The notes beneath the pieces were generated by a model that saw only the letters and a program-made list of their open reading frames with translations, did no database searches and was not told the origin of the DNA. From positions 1 to 10,866 of the forward strand of contig JAPOOH010000327.1 in the NCBI GenBank assembly GCA_026713505.1: DNA of 10,866 bases, read 5' to 3'. Made by a program: the position numbers and the translations under genes. How positions within the stretch are numbered: position 1 is the first letter of the stretch; every line of letters starts with the position of its first letter. Source of the DNA: Chloroflexota bacterium. GTDB taxonomy: Bacteria; Chloroflexota; Dehalococcoidia; Lucifugimonadales; Australimonadaceae. Below are positions 1 through 7,126 of the stretch, piece after piece.

Positions 1-783
1 GACGCTGCCGACGCTTTCGATGTCGTCATCCCATCGCTGCCGGGCTATGGTTTCTCTGACCGACCGTCAGAGAAGGGTACGAGCGCAAAGCGTACGGCCG
101 CGCTGTGGTCGGAGCTCATGCAGGGACTTGGCTACCCCCGGTTCGTGGCCCACGGGGGCGACTGGGGCGCTGCTGTCACCACGCAGCTCGGCCTGGGGCA
201 CTCCAATCAGGTAACCGCTATCCACCTTACTTCGGCAACCATCGTTGGGCCGTATCTCGGTGAAGGATCTGCGCCTCTCAGCGCAGCCGAACAGGTGCTC
301 ATCAAGCATCGGGACTGGTGGCAAGCCACCGAACACGGGTATTCGCACGAACAGCGTACGAAGCCGTTGACGCTCGCCTACGGGCTCAGCGACTCACCCG
401 TTGGGATGATGGCCTGGATCGTCGAGAAATTCTGGAAGTGGAGCGACAACCACGGCGACGTCGAGGCCCGCTTCACAAAGGACCAACTGCTCACGAACGC
501 GACGATCTATTGGGCCACACAGACCATCTCGTCGTCCGTCCGGTTCTACAAGGAGTCGGCGGCGGACCCGGTGCGCGTTGGACCGGGCGAGCGGGTCGAG
601 GTGCCCACCGGCTTTGCGGTATTCCCCGGCGACTCAAGCCAGCCGCCACGCGAATGGGCCGAGCGCTCTTACAACGTCCAGCGCTACGCGCTGATGCCGA
701 GCGGCGGGCACTTCGGCGCATGGGAAGAGCCCGAGCTGCTGGCACACGAGCTGCGGGAGTTCTTCCGTCCGCTCCGGGGCTAG
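1..783 (+). CDS. Epoxide hydrolase (alpha/beta hydrolase fold), 5'-truncated by window edge
   Basis: The reading frame is open from base 1 to the TAG at 781-783, giving the last 260 residues of a protein whose N-terminus lies outside the window; the internal ATG at 118 is not the true start. The family (EphA/microsomal-type epoxide hydrolases, usually about 370-400 aa) opens epoxides to diols through an Asp ester intermediate. Visible here: a strand-turn PSLPGYGFSD at residues 11-20, the nucleophile elbow HGGDWG at 51-56 with Asp54 as nucleophile, a lid region, FPGD with Asp211 as the likely charge-relay acid, and SGGHFGAWEEPE with His237 as the base. The Asp211-His237 spacing (26) is close to the acid-His spacing I recall for microsomal epoxide hydrolase. 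The oxyanion HGWP motif must lie upstream, off-window. It is cytoplasmic or peripheral, and the substrate is unknown. A haloalkane dehalogenase is less likely because of the GGDWG elbow and the FPGD/GGHF context. Confidence 0.88.
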   Translation, partial: DAADAFDVVIPSLPGYGFSDRPSEKGTSAKRTAALWSELMQGLGYPRFVAHGGDWGAAVTTQLGLGHSNQVTAIHLTSATIVGPYLGEGSAPLSAAEQVLIKHRDWWQATEHGYSHEQRTKPLTLAYGLSDSPVGMMAWIVEKFWKWSDNHGDVEARFTKDQLLTNATIYWATQTISSSVRFYKESAADPVRVGPGERVEVPTGFAVFPGDSSQPPREWAERSYNVQRYALMPSGGHFGAWEEPELLAHELREFFRPLRG

Positions 784-869
784 TTCTTCCCCCGGCCTCC
801 AGTCCGACGCGGCCGTGCCCACCGGCGGGCGAGAAGCCTTGGCATGATGGGAGACGAAGGGACGCTACG

Positions 870-877
870 TATACAAT
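870..877 (+). promoter_or_regulatory. Possible -10 element upstream of the heme operon
   Basis: TATACAAT at 870-877 contains TACAAT (5 of 6 to TATAAT) in the 197-bp gap between the epoxide hydrolase and hemQ. It is the most AT-rich spot there. No -35 box is found at the usual 16-18 bp; a TTGGCA at 839-844 is too far upstream (27 bp). If used, transcription would start near 884, right at an ATG at 882. The promoter is uncertain. Confidence 0.3.
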
Positions 878-881
878 ACAC

Positions 882-965
882 ATGCCAGTAGACGGCGTGA
901 CCAGGCAGGGGGCAGCTGACCTGGAGCCCGTTCAGCCTGTTCAGCCAGGCGAAATTGCCGCGTGA
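882..965 (+). CDS. Possible 27-residue leader ORF before hemQ
   Basis: An ATG at 882 opens a 27-codon frame ending in TGA at 963-965, just before the hemQ ribosome-binding site (967-971) and 15 bp before the hemQ start. The peptide is acidic and Pro/Gln-rich, with a repeated PVQ motif near its middle (EPVQPVQPG); it has no signal or membrane character. No Shine-Dalgarno precedes it, but the candidate -10 element at 870-877 would place the transcript start almost on the ATG, as in leaderless mRNAs. It could be a translated leader coupled to hemQ or simply chance, since stop-free frames are common in such GC-rich DNA. Function unknown. Confidence 0.2.
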   Translation: MPVDGVTRQGAADLEPVQPVQPGEIAA

Positions 966-980
966 CAAGGACGGCCAGAC

Positions 981-1673
981 TTGAGTGACGATCGCAACGG
1001 AACGGTGGACAACTGCGTTCAGTTCGTGTTCTTCAGGCTGGACGCGTCGTGGCGGCGGCAGCCTGCTGACGCAAGGGCCCGCCATAAGGAAGAATTCCTG
1101 ACGACACTCCGGGCGACGGAGGACGAGGTACCGGCGCATTCCTACAGCACGCTGGGGCTGCGCGCCGACACCGACTTCATGCTGTGGCGCTCGTCTTCCG
1201 GGCTCGAAGCGCTGGAGGAGACGCTTGGAGCGTTGCTCACGACGGAACTTGGAGCGTACCTGGAGGTCAGCCACTCGTTCTTCGGGCTACTGCGGCGGTC
1301 CACGTACGGGCAGGCGCGGACCGGGCAAGACCACGCCGAGGAATCGCCGGAGAAGGCCAGGTACTTCGTGCTCTACCCCTTCACGAAGACGATAGAGTGG
1401 TACCTGATCTCCCGTGAGGCGAGGCAGGGGATGATGAACGAGCACATCCGAGTGGGCCGGACGCATCCCGACATCAGCCAGATCCTGCTCTACTCCACGG
1501 GACTTGGAGATCAGGAGTTCATCGTCGGCTACGAGACGGACTCGCTCGCGGAGTTTCAGGACCTCGTCGTCGAACTCCGCTCGACCGAGGCGAGGCGTCA
1601 CACCCTGCGGGACACCCCCATCTTCACGTGCGTGCAGCGGAGCCCCGAACGTATACTTGACCTGCTCGGATAA
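981..1673 (+). CDS. hemQ: Coproheme decarboxylase (HemQ/ChdC), chlorite dismutase family
   Basis: 230 aa. ChdC decarboxylates Fe-coproporphyrin III twice, using H2O2, to give heme b: the last step of the coproporphyrin-dependent pathway. The TTG start is chosen because AAGGA (967-971) sits 9 bp upstream and the next in-frame start codons lie inside the conserved fold. The two ferredoxin-like halves of the family are visible: residues about 10-110 and about 128-225. Key residues: Tyr132 in YPFTK (equivalent to the catalytic radical Tyr of HemQ), Lys136, His155 in NEHIRVG (proximal heme ligand) and Gln167 in SQILLYSTG. Gln167 occupies the distal position that is Arg in true chlorite dismutases and Gln in Bacillota HemQ, which argues against chlorite dismutase activity. 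The DQEF and DTPIFTC segments resemble the archaeal/deep-branching type. It is the first gene of an operon with hemE, 13 bp downstream. Cytoplasmic. Confidence 0.88.
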   Translation: MSDDRNGTVDNCVQFVFFRLDASWRRQPADARARHKEEFLTTLRATEDEVPAHSYSTLGLRADTDFMLWRSSSGLEALEETLGALLTTELGAYLEVSHSFFGLLRRSTYGQARTGQDHAEESPEKARYFVLYPFTKTIEWYLISREARQGMMNEHIRVGRTHPDISQILLYSTGLGDQEFIVGYETDSLAEFQDLVVELRSTEARRHTLRDTPIFTCVQRSPERILDLLG

Positions 1674-1686
1674 CCGAGCGTTTTCT

Positions 1687-2748
1687 ATGCAGACCCCCTC
1701 GATACAGACAACACGTGAGCCTGCGCTGCTGAGAGCCGCCCGGCTGGAGCAGGTCGGCGGCACCCCGGTGTGGATCATGCGACAGGCCGGACGGGTGCTC
1801 CCTGAGTACCGGAAGGTGCGTCAGAAGCACAGCCTGCTGGACATCTGCCGCAACCCTGAACTCGCCGCTGCGGTGACGCTTCAGCCCCTCGAACGTTTCG
1901 ACGTAGACGCAGCCATCATCTTCGCGGACATCGTGACACCGCTGGTCGGCGTCGGCGTGGACGTAGAGCTGGTCGAGAAGGTTGGACCGGTGATCGACCC
2001 GCCTATCCGTTCCGAGAACGACCTCGAACGCCTGCGTCCGCTCGTTCCCGAGGCGGACGTGCCTTACATGCTGGAAGCGCTCAGGATCGTGCGGGCTGAG
2101 CTCCCGGAGGAGAAGGCGCTGATCGGATTCGCCGGGGCGCCTTTCACGCTCGCGACGTATCTCATCGAGGGCGGTCCGTCCAGGAACTACGCCACTACCA
2201 AGGCGATGATGTACGGCCAGCCCGACCTGTGGCACGGCCTGATGGACCGGCTCAGCAGCATGGTGACCGTTTACTTGCTGGCGCAGGCGGGGGCCGGAGC
2301 GCAGATGCTCCAGTTGTTCGATAGCTGGGTCGGCTGGCTGAGCAGGCGCGACTACAGCAAATACGTCTTTCCCTACACCCGCCGGATTCTCAGCGCAGCG
2401 AAAGCAACCGGCGTGCCGGTCATACACTTCGCGACGGGCTCCGGCGGGCTGAATGAGGTCATCAAGGGGGGCGGGGCGGACGTTATAGGACTGGACTGGC
2501 GCGTCCCGCTGGACGAGGCATGGGAGTCGCTGGGAGGCGTCGCCGTCCAGGGCAACCTTGACCCCGCCGTCCTGCTTGGGCCCCCCGCTGTGGTGCGGGA
2601 GCAGACCCGCGACGTGCTGCAACGTGCCGGAGGCCGCCCCGGCCACATCTTCAACCTCGGTCACGGCATCCTGCCCCAGACCCCGTTGGACAACGTCATG
2701 CACATGATCGATTGCGTACGGGAGTGGGACGCCGCCCATGGCTCCTGA
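1687..2748 (+). CDS. hemE: Uroporphyrinogen decarboxylase
   Basis: 353 aa, the normal size for the family. It removes four acetate carboxyls from uroporphyrinogen III to give coproporphyrinogen III, needs no cofactor and acts in the cytosol. The ATG at 1687 is chosen because the N-terminus then matches the family; the open frame continues upstream to 1504 but overlaps hemQ. The ribosome-binding site is weak (GAG near 1678), so coupling to hemQ, which ends 13 bp before, is likely. Signature 1 (PVWIMRQAGRVLPEYR, residues 27-42) carries the substrate-binding Arg residues. Asp81 in FADI matches the catalytic Asp. Signature 2 (IGFAGAPFTLATYL) includes Tyr158, and NLGHGI holds His326. All residues expected for activity are present. 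The next gene, hemY, starts inside its last codons. Confidence 0.97.
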   Translation: MQTPSIQTTREPALLRAARLEQVGGTPVWIMRQAGRVLPEYRKVRQKHSLLDICRNPELAAAVTLQPLERFDVDAAIIFADIVTPLVGVGVDVELVEKVGPVIDPPIRSENDLERLRPLVPEADVPYMLEALRIVRAELPEEKALIGFAGAPFTLATYLIEGGPSRNYATTKAMMYGQPDLWHGLMDRLSSMVTVYLLAQAGAGAQMLQLFDSWVGWLSRRDYSKYVFPYTRRILSAAKATGVPVIHFATGSGGLNEVIKGGGADVIGLDWRVPLDEAWESLGGVAVQGNLDPAVLLGPPAVVREQTRDVLQRAGGRPGHIFNLGHGILPQTPLDNVMHMIDCVREWDAAHGS

Positions 2749-4207
2749 CCATGCCGGACGGACCGGGAGAGCCTTCTCGGTAGTCATCGTCGGCGGTGGC
2801 ATCACCGGACTCGCGGCGGCGTGGTACCTCGAAGGGGCCTGGCGGCAGAGTGGAACCGACCTTTCGATCGTCCTTGTCGAGCGCGAGAACGTGCTTGGCG
2901 GCAAGCTCAGCACCCTGAGGGAGGACGGATTCGTCGTTGAGGGCGGACCGGACGGATTCCTCACGCGAAAACCCTGGGCGCTGGAGCTCGCGAACGAGCT
3001 TGGCATCGGGGACGACGTGGTCTACATGCAGACCACGGGTGCGCTGTTGCAGCGCAGGGGGAGGCTGCACCCCATCCCTCCCGGTCTGATGGGGCCCGCG
3101 CCGGCGGACCGTCGCGACATCTGGGATGCCTCGTTCCTCTCGTGGCAGGGCAAACTGCGCGCCAGCCTGGAACCACTGGTCAGGAAGCGCACGGCCGCTG
3201 GTCGAGAGTCATTGGGCAGTTTCCTGCGGAGACGGCTGGGCTCAGAGCTGACCGACACACTGCTGGAACCGATGATGGCCGGGATATACGGCAGCGACTC
3301 ATACGACATGAGCCTGGACGCGCTTTTCCCGATGCTGGGGGAGTGGGAGCGGCGCTACGGCAGCTTGTCCCGTGGGATGCGGGAGGCAAGGAAGGCGGCG
3401 CAAGGCTCCGAACACCCGCCGAGCGCGTTCTTCTCGCTCGCGGGTGGAACGCGCCAGCTCGTAGAGGCGATGGTGCAGGGTCTCGAACGGACGGAAATCG
3501 TGAGCGGTAGCGCGGCGGTCGCGGTCGATCGCGTCGAAGATGAGGAGCCTCGCTTCGCAGTCACGATGGACGGCGGGCGGTCGTTCAAGGCGGACGCCGC
3601 TGTGCTCGCGACGCCTGCCTGGGATGCGGGCAGTCTCGTCGGCTCTTTCGCGCCGGGGCTGGCAGGACTGTTGGGGCGGATGCGCGGCGCCCCGGCGGTC
3701 AGCGTGTGCCTCGCCCTGGCTCGCGAGAATGTCGACCATCCGCTCGACGGCTCAGGGTTCCTGTCGCCGCGCTCAGAGGCAGGACCGGTCGCAGGCTGCA
3801 CTTGGTTGTCGTCGAAGTGGCCGGGACGCAGCCCGCGAGGCCATGTGCTGTTGCGCGTCTTCCTGCACACGGAGGACAGCGCGTTGGGTGGGCTCAGCGA
3901 CGCTGCACTTGCCGAGACCGCGTGCGAGGCGCTGCGTCCGCTCCTCGGCATACGAGGCGCAGCGGAGCGTTCCTGGGTGCACCGGTGGGCGGACGGCCTG
4001 CCACAGTACAAGGTCGACCACACTGAATGGCTGGACGACGTGGAGCGAGAGACCGGTGCGCACCCCGGTCTCTTCCTGTGCGGCGCGTCCTACCGCGGAA
4101 TCGGGGTCCCGGACTGCGTCCGGCAGGCGCGGGATGCCGCTGAGCGCGTTCACGCTTTCGCTACGCACGGCGCAGGGCAGGGTTCGGCGCAGGCCGCGAG
4201 GACCTGA
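2738..4207 (+). CDS. hemY: Oxygen-dependent coproporphyrinogen III / protoporphyrinogen IX oxidase (CgoX/HemY)
   Basis: 489 aa FAD enzyme. In this pathway it oxidises coproporphyrinogen III to coproporphyrin III with O2, releasing H2O2. The ATG at 2738 overlaps the hemE end by 11 bp, so translation is probably coupled; ATG 2751 is out of frame. Visible: the dinucleotide-binding loop GGGITG at residues 19-24 within VVIVGGGITGLAAAWYLE, the acidic VERE end of the second strand, GIYGSDSYDMSLDALFPML (characteristic PPOX segment), and the C-terminal FAD motif at 445-461 with GASYRGIGVPDC. No transmembrane segment is evident, consistent with the soluble or peripheral Gram-positive-type enzyme. The neighbours hemQ and hemH (CpfC type) imply that coproporphyrinogen, rather than protoporphyrinogen, is the physiological substrate. 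It is also named hemG in some annotations. Confidence 0.95.
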   Translation: MAPDHAGRTGRAFSVVIVGGGITGLAAAWYLEGAWRQSGTDLSIVLVERENVLGGKLSTLREDGFVVEGGPDGFLTRKPWALELANELGIGDDVVYMQTTGALLQRRGRLHPIPPGLMGPAPADRRDIWDASFLSWQGKLRASLEPLVRKRTAAGRESLGSFLRRRLGSELTDTLLEPMMAGIYGSDSYDMSLDALFPMLGEWERRYGSLSRGMREARKAAQGSEHPPSAFFSLAGGTRQLVEAMVQGLERTEIVSGSAAVAVDRVEDEEPRFAVTMDGGRSFKADAAVLATPAWDAGSLVGSFAPGLAGLLGRMRGAPAVSVCLALARENVDHPLDGSGFLSPRSEAGPVAGCTWLSSKWPGRSPRGHVLLRVFLHTEDSALGGLSDAALAETACEALRPLLGIRGAAERSWVHRWADGLPQYKVDHTEWLDDVERETGAHPGLFLCGASYRGIGVPDCVRQARDAAERVHAFATHGAGQGSAQAART

Positions 4208-4229
4208 CCGAAAGGAACGGAGTAGAGAC

Positions 4230-5177
4230 GTGTCCGGCTCGAAGGGCGTTCTGCTGATGGCGTACGGGACGCCGGAGACGCTGGGCGACGTCGAGCCGTA
4301 CTACCGCGACATCCTCGGCGGACGAGCGCCCAGCGCCGAGGCGGTGGCCAGCCTCACGGAGCGGTACCGCGCGGTGGGCGGCAGAACGCCGCTGCTCGAG
4401 ATTACCCGGAGCGTTGTGCACCTGCTGGAAGAGCGGCTCAACCAGGGGGACGGGACTACCACCTGGCGCACGTACGCCGGCATGAAGCACTGGCATCCGT
4501 ACATAGCGGAGGCCGTAGAACGCATCGCTGCCGACGGTGTCGATGAACTCGTTGCGCTGCCGCTCGCGCCGCACTACTCGCGGATGAGCACCGACGCGTA
4601 CCGGGGTGCCCTGGTGCGCGGCATGGAGCAGGCTTCGTCGGGCGTACCGGTGCGGTTCGTGGAGAGCTGGCACGGGAACCCGCTCTTCCGGGCATTCATC
4701 GCGGAGCGCATCAGGGAGGCGCTGGCGCGGTTGGGCGAAGCGGCGCCGGATGCGGAAGTGCTGTTTACGGCGCACAGCCTGCCCGCGGGGATAGCGGACG
4801 AAGGCGACCCGTATCCCAGGGAGTTGGCGGACAGCGCAGCGGCGATAGCGGAGGCGTCCGGAATAGCGTCGTGGCGTTTCGCTTACCAGAGCGCGGCGAA
4901 GACCGGCACGCCGTGGCTGGGGCCGGACATCGTGGAAAGCATCGAGCAACTTGCTGGGGAAGGGCGGAAGGACGTGTTGGTCGTCCCGTTCGGGTTCGTG
5001 TGCAACCACCTTGAGGTGCTGTTCGACATCGACATCGCAGCGACGCAGGCCGCGGCAGCCCTCGGCGTGCGCCTGTCGCGTATCGAGATGCCGAATGATT
5101 CCCCGGACTTCGTCGAGGTGCTCCTGGACATCGTGACGGCGGGGACAGGAGCGCGGACGGTGGACCTGCGCGCCTGA
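4230..5177 (+). CDS. hemH: Coproporphyrin III ferrochelatase (CpfC/HemH)
   Basis: 315 aa, close to the Bacillus enzyme (about 310). It inserts Fe2+ into coproporphyrin III. The GTG at 4230 is chosen because GGAG (4219-4222) lies 7 bp upstream and the protein then begins directly before the conserved GVLLMAYGTP. The frame stays open far upstream into hemY, but that part is a shadow. Residues matching B. subtilis CpfC as I recall it: Tyr12 in MAYGTP (Tyr13), His182 in TAHSLP (His183) and Glu262 in HLEVLFDID (Glu264). RYRAVGGRTPL, LAPHYS and PWLGPD are also family segments. There is no C-terminal cysteine cluster for a 2Fe-2S centre. Asn259 replaces the Asp usually found before HLE (see findings). 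It is the last gene of the operon, 22 bp after hemY, and converges on the next gene with a 17-bp gap. Confidence 0.95.
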   Translation: MSGSKGVLLMAYGTPETLGDVEPYYRDILGGRAPSAEAVASLTERYRAVGGRTPLLEITRSVVHLLEERLNQGDGTTTWRTYAGMKHWHPYIAEAVERIAADGVDELVALPLAPHYSRMSTDAYRGALVRGMEQASSGVPVRFVESWHGNPLFRAFIAERIREALARLGEAAPDAEVLFTAHSLPAGIADEGDPYPRELADSAAAIAEASGIASWRFAYQSAAKTGTPWLGPDIVESIEQLAGEGRKDVLVVPFGFVCNHLEVLFDIDIAATQAAAALGVRLSRIEMPNDSPDFVEVLLDIVTAGTGARTVDLRA

Positions 5178-5194
5178 CGCCGACGCCTCCGCGC

Positions 5195-6274
5195 CTACAT
5201 CCGATAGAAGGAGCGCGGGTTGTGGGAGAGGATCTTCTCCTTCAACGCCGGATCAACGTCCTCGCGTGCATTGAGCTCGTCGACGATGGAGTAGTTGGCG
5301 GACGGGTCGGTATGGCCCCAATCCGAGCCGATGAGGAGTTGGTCCTCCGGGATGCACTGCGCCAGGTAGGACATGTCCTCATCCGCCTCGCACGCCACGA
5401 ACAGCCGGTAGTCTTTCAGCACGCCGCCTTCCCAGCGGTCGCTGCCGTCGCGCACGCGGTGTTTGAGGTAGTGCAGAAGGTACGGCACCCAGGACGCGCT
5501 CGTCTCGATGAAGCCTATGCGCAGGTCAGGGAATCGCTCCGGCACGCGGTGGGAGACGATGTCATGGAAACCGATGAGCGGTAGCAGGCGCTGTTGTGGG
5601 AAAGACTGCACGATCGTTGTGTCGAATGCCTCGCTGATCGCAGGGTTGCCAGCGCCGGTGTGGATGCAGACCGGCAGGTCAAGCCGTTGCGCCTCTTCGT
5701 AGACCGGGAAGAAGTACGGGTCGCAGAGCGAGCGGCTGCCTTCCATGCCGCGGAAGAGAACGCCTACCGCCCCATTCGCGGCGCCGTAGTGCATCTCCTC
5801 GATGGCCTTGTCGATGGACTGGAGCGGGGGCACGAGTATCCAGCGCAGGCGGCCGCCGGATTTCGACCAGACGTCGGCCATGAAGCGGTTGTATGCGCGG
5901 CACAGCCCCAGCTCCAGTTGGGGGTCGCCGGTGAGGTAGACGATGAAAAGGGTGGGGTAGACGACCTGCACGTCCACGCTCATCTCATCGGCAGCCTGCA
6001 GCCGGTAGGGCAGGTCCTGCAGCGACTTGCCGCCCCAGAACCTGCTGGCAAGGACTTCGGGGTCCGCGGGCGGGGCCTGCGCGTTATGCCCACCTGGTCC
6101 CGCAGGCTGCGGGACCAGCCGCCGTCCGATGACCCACCGGTTTCGGGGTTGTCCAGAGGACGGTTCCATGGTGCCGACGAGCACCGGCTTGAGGTGGGCC
6201 AACTCCTCGTCGAAGAACTCCCACACCGCTTCCGATTCGACCACGTGGGTATCGGCATCGATCACGGTTGCCAT
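5195..6274 (-). CDS. Amidohydrolase-2 family metal-dependent hydrolase (ACMSD-like TIM barrel)
   Basis: 359 aa from the ATG at 6274; ATGs at 6295 and 6346 are possible but less family-like, and the chosen start gives the typical MATVIDADTHV opening behind a GGGGGTG stretch. These enzymes are TIM barrels binding one divalent metal that hydrolyse or decarboxylate ring or acyl substrates. Visible: IDADTHVVE with Asp8 and His10 (DxH metal site at strand 1), VCIHTGAGNP with His205, IGFIETSASWVP (a family strand-6/7 segment) and IGSDWGHTDP with Asp318 (catalytic/metal Asp). The substrate cannot be told. Proteins of this group are abundant in Chloroflexota and often sit in aromatic or xenobiotic catabolic loci, but the neighbours here (heme operon, metal permease) give no clue. 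Cytoplasmic; no signal peptide. Confidence 0.85.
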   Translation of the reverse strand: MATVIDADTHVVESEAVWEFFDEELAHLKPVLVGTMEPSSGQPRNRWVIGRRLVPQPAGPGGHNAQAPPADPEVLASRFWGGKSLQDLPYRLQAADEMSVDVQVVYPTLFIVYLTGDPQLELGLCRAYNRFMADVWSKSGGRLRWILVPPLQSIDKAIEEMHYGAANGAVGVLFRGMEGSRSLCDPYFFPVYEEAQRLDLPVCIHTGAGNPAISEAFDTTIVQSFPQQRLLPLIGFHDIVSHRVPERFPDLRIGFIETSASWVPYLLHYLKHRVRDGSDRWEGGVLKDYRLFVACEADEDMSYLAQCIPEDQLLIGSDWGHTDPSANYSIVDELNAREDVDPALKEKILSHNPRSFYRM

Positions 6275-6317
6275 CGCGCACCCCCGCTCGTTCATGTTCG
6301 CCCCGGCCACGGGGCCA

Positions 6318-6323
6318 ACTATA
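6318..6323 (-). promoter_or_regulatory. Possible -10 box for the amidohydrolase gene
   Basis: On the minus strand TATAGT lies at 6323-6318, within the 105-bp gap after the permease gene. Transcription would begin near 6311, just ahead of the ATGs at 6295 and 6274, which would exclude the upstream ATG at 6346. I find no good -35 box, so the call is weak. Confidence 0.25.
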
Positions 6324-6379
6324 GACCAGAACCCGGTGTGCGGCACCCCTGGCGTGGGAGTACTGAGCCGGCCACCAGG

Positions 6380-7126
6380 CTAGAACGGGATGACACTTAC
6401 CCCGGTTGCGATCTCTGTCATGAGCGCGACGCCGAACAACAGGCTGGCAGCGCCTGCGATTCCCGCGATGGCTCGGTACCACGGCTGCGCATGTGACATG
6501 ACCGCGAACGGCACCCCGAGAATGATCGTGATGACGCTCATGGAAGCGACTGTGCCGACGCCGAACAGCACGAGGTAGCCGAGCCCCACCCAGAAGACCT
6601 CGATCTGGGGCAGCAGCACCAGCATGACCGCCGCGCTTCCGGCCAAACCGTGCACCATGCCAACGCCGTAGGACTTGAGACGGAACTGCGGACGGAGGAT
6701 GTCATGGAGTCCGTTGCCATTGCCCGGCTCGCTGCCCTCGCGGTGCGTGGAGTGGACGTGCACGTGCATCTGGCCCTCGTGTGCGTGTTCGTGCAGATGC
6801 AGCGAGCCACGGCGCAGGTTGTAGAACACCTGCGCCCCGAGGAATACCAGCATGACCCCCACGCCAAACTCCAGCACCGGAGCAATGGCCTCGTAGCGGT
6901 CGAGCAGTGCCTCTTTGAGGACCAGGATGACGATGCCGAGGGCGAGCAACGGTGTCGTATGGCCGAGTCCCCACGACGCGCCGACCCACAAGCCGCGCCA
7001 CGCGTTGCCGTTTTCCGACGCAAAGGTTGCGACAGCCACGACGTGGTCTGCGTCGGTCGCGTGCTTGAAACCCAGGAGCATGCCGATGGCCAGCACTGCC
7101 CATACGCCTGAACCGGCTTCTATCAT
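6380..7126 (-). CDS. NicO/UreH-type nickel/cobalt permease
   Basis: 248 aa integral membrane protein. The ATG at 7126 overlaps the stop of the Fur-family gene (ATGA, minus strand) and has GAGGGG about 8 bp upstream; the frame stays open further upstream but only as a shadow of the regulator gene. The first membrane helix carries HATDADH (residues 22-28), matching the HAxDADH signature of NiCoT/NicO nickel-cobalt transporters. About six hydrophobic segments are visible (roughly 8-20, 45-70, 80-103, 150-170, 175-205, 215-245). Between helices 3 and 4 lies a polar loop with eight His in residues 110-128, probably a metal-collecting loop. It is shorter than classical eight-helix NiCoT proteins (about 330 aa), fitting the UreH-like branch. 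The predicted role is Ni2+ or Co2+ transport across the cytoplasmic membrane; direction and metal are not settled by sequence. Co-transcription with a metal regulator supports uptake under metal limitation. Confidence 0.83.
   Translation of the reverse strand: MIEAGSGVWAVLAIGMLLGFKHATDADHVVAVATFASENGNAWRGLWVGASWGLGHTTPLLALGIVILVLKEALLDRYEAIAPVLEFGVGVMLVFLGAQVFYNLRRGSLHLHEHAHEGQMHVHVHSTHREGSEPGNGNGLHDILRPQFRLKSYGVGMVHGLAGSAAVMLVLLPQIEVFWVGLGYLVLFGVGTVASMSVITIILGVPFAVMSHAQPWYRAIAGIAGAASLLFGVALMTEIATGVSVIPF

Noticed and set aside
774..795. CCGGGG/CCCCGG hairpin at the end of the epoxide hydrolase gene
   Set aside because: Only 6 bp with a 10-base loop, overlapping the stop codon and lacking a T-tract; too weak to call a terminator.
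1624..3006. 460-codon open frame on the minus strand, antisense to hemE and hemY
   Set aside because: Low-complexity, Arg/His/Pro-rich translation with no family features, wholly opposite two clearly conserved genes; an effect of GC-rich codon structure.
3540..4229. 230-codon in-frame extension upstream of hemH
   Set aside because: It overlaps hemY in another frame, is Arg/Ser/Cys-rich and unlike any ferrochelatase; the GTG at 4230 has a ribosome-binding site and the correct family start.
6300..6315. GCCCCG-GCCA-CGGGGC hairpin upstream of the amidohydrolase
   Set aside because: Six GC pairs are expected by chance in this composition, and position alone gives no function.
5594..6496. 300-codon plus-strand frame opposite the amidohydrolase
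   Set aside because: Antisense shadow of a gene with a full conserved motif set; no recognisable domain of its own.
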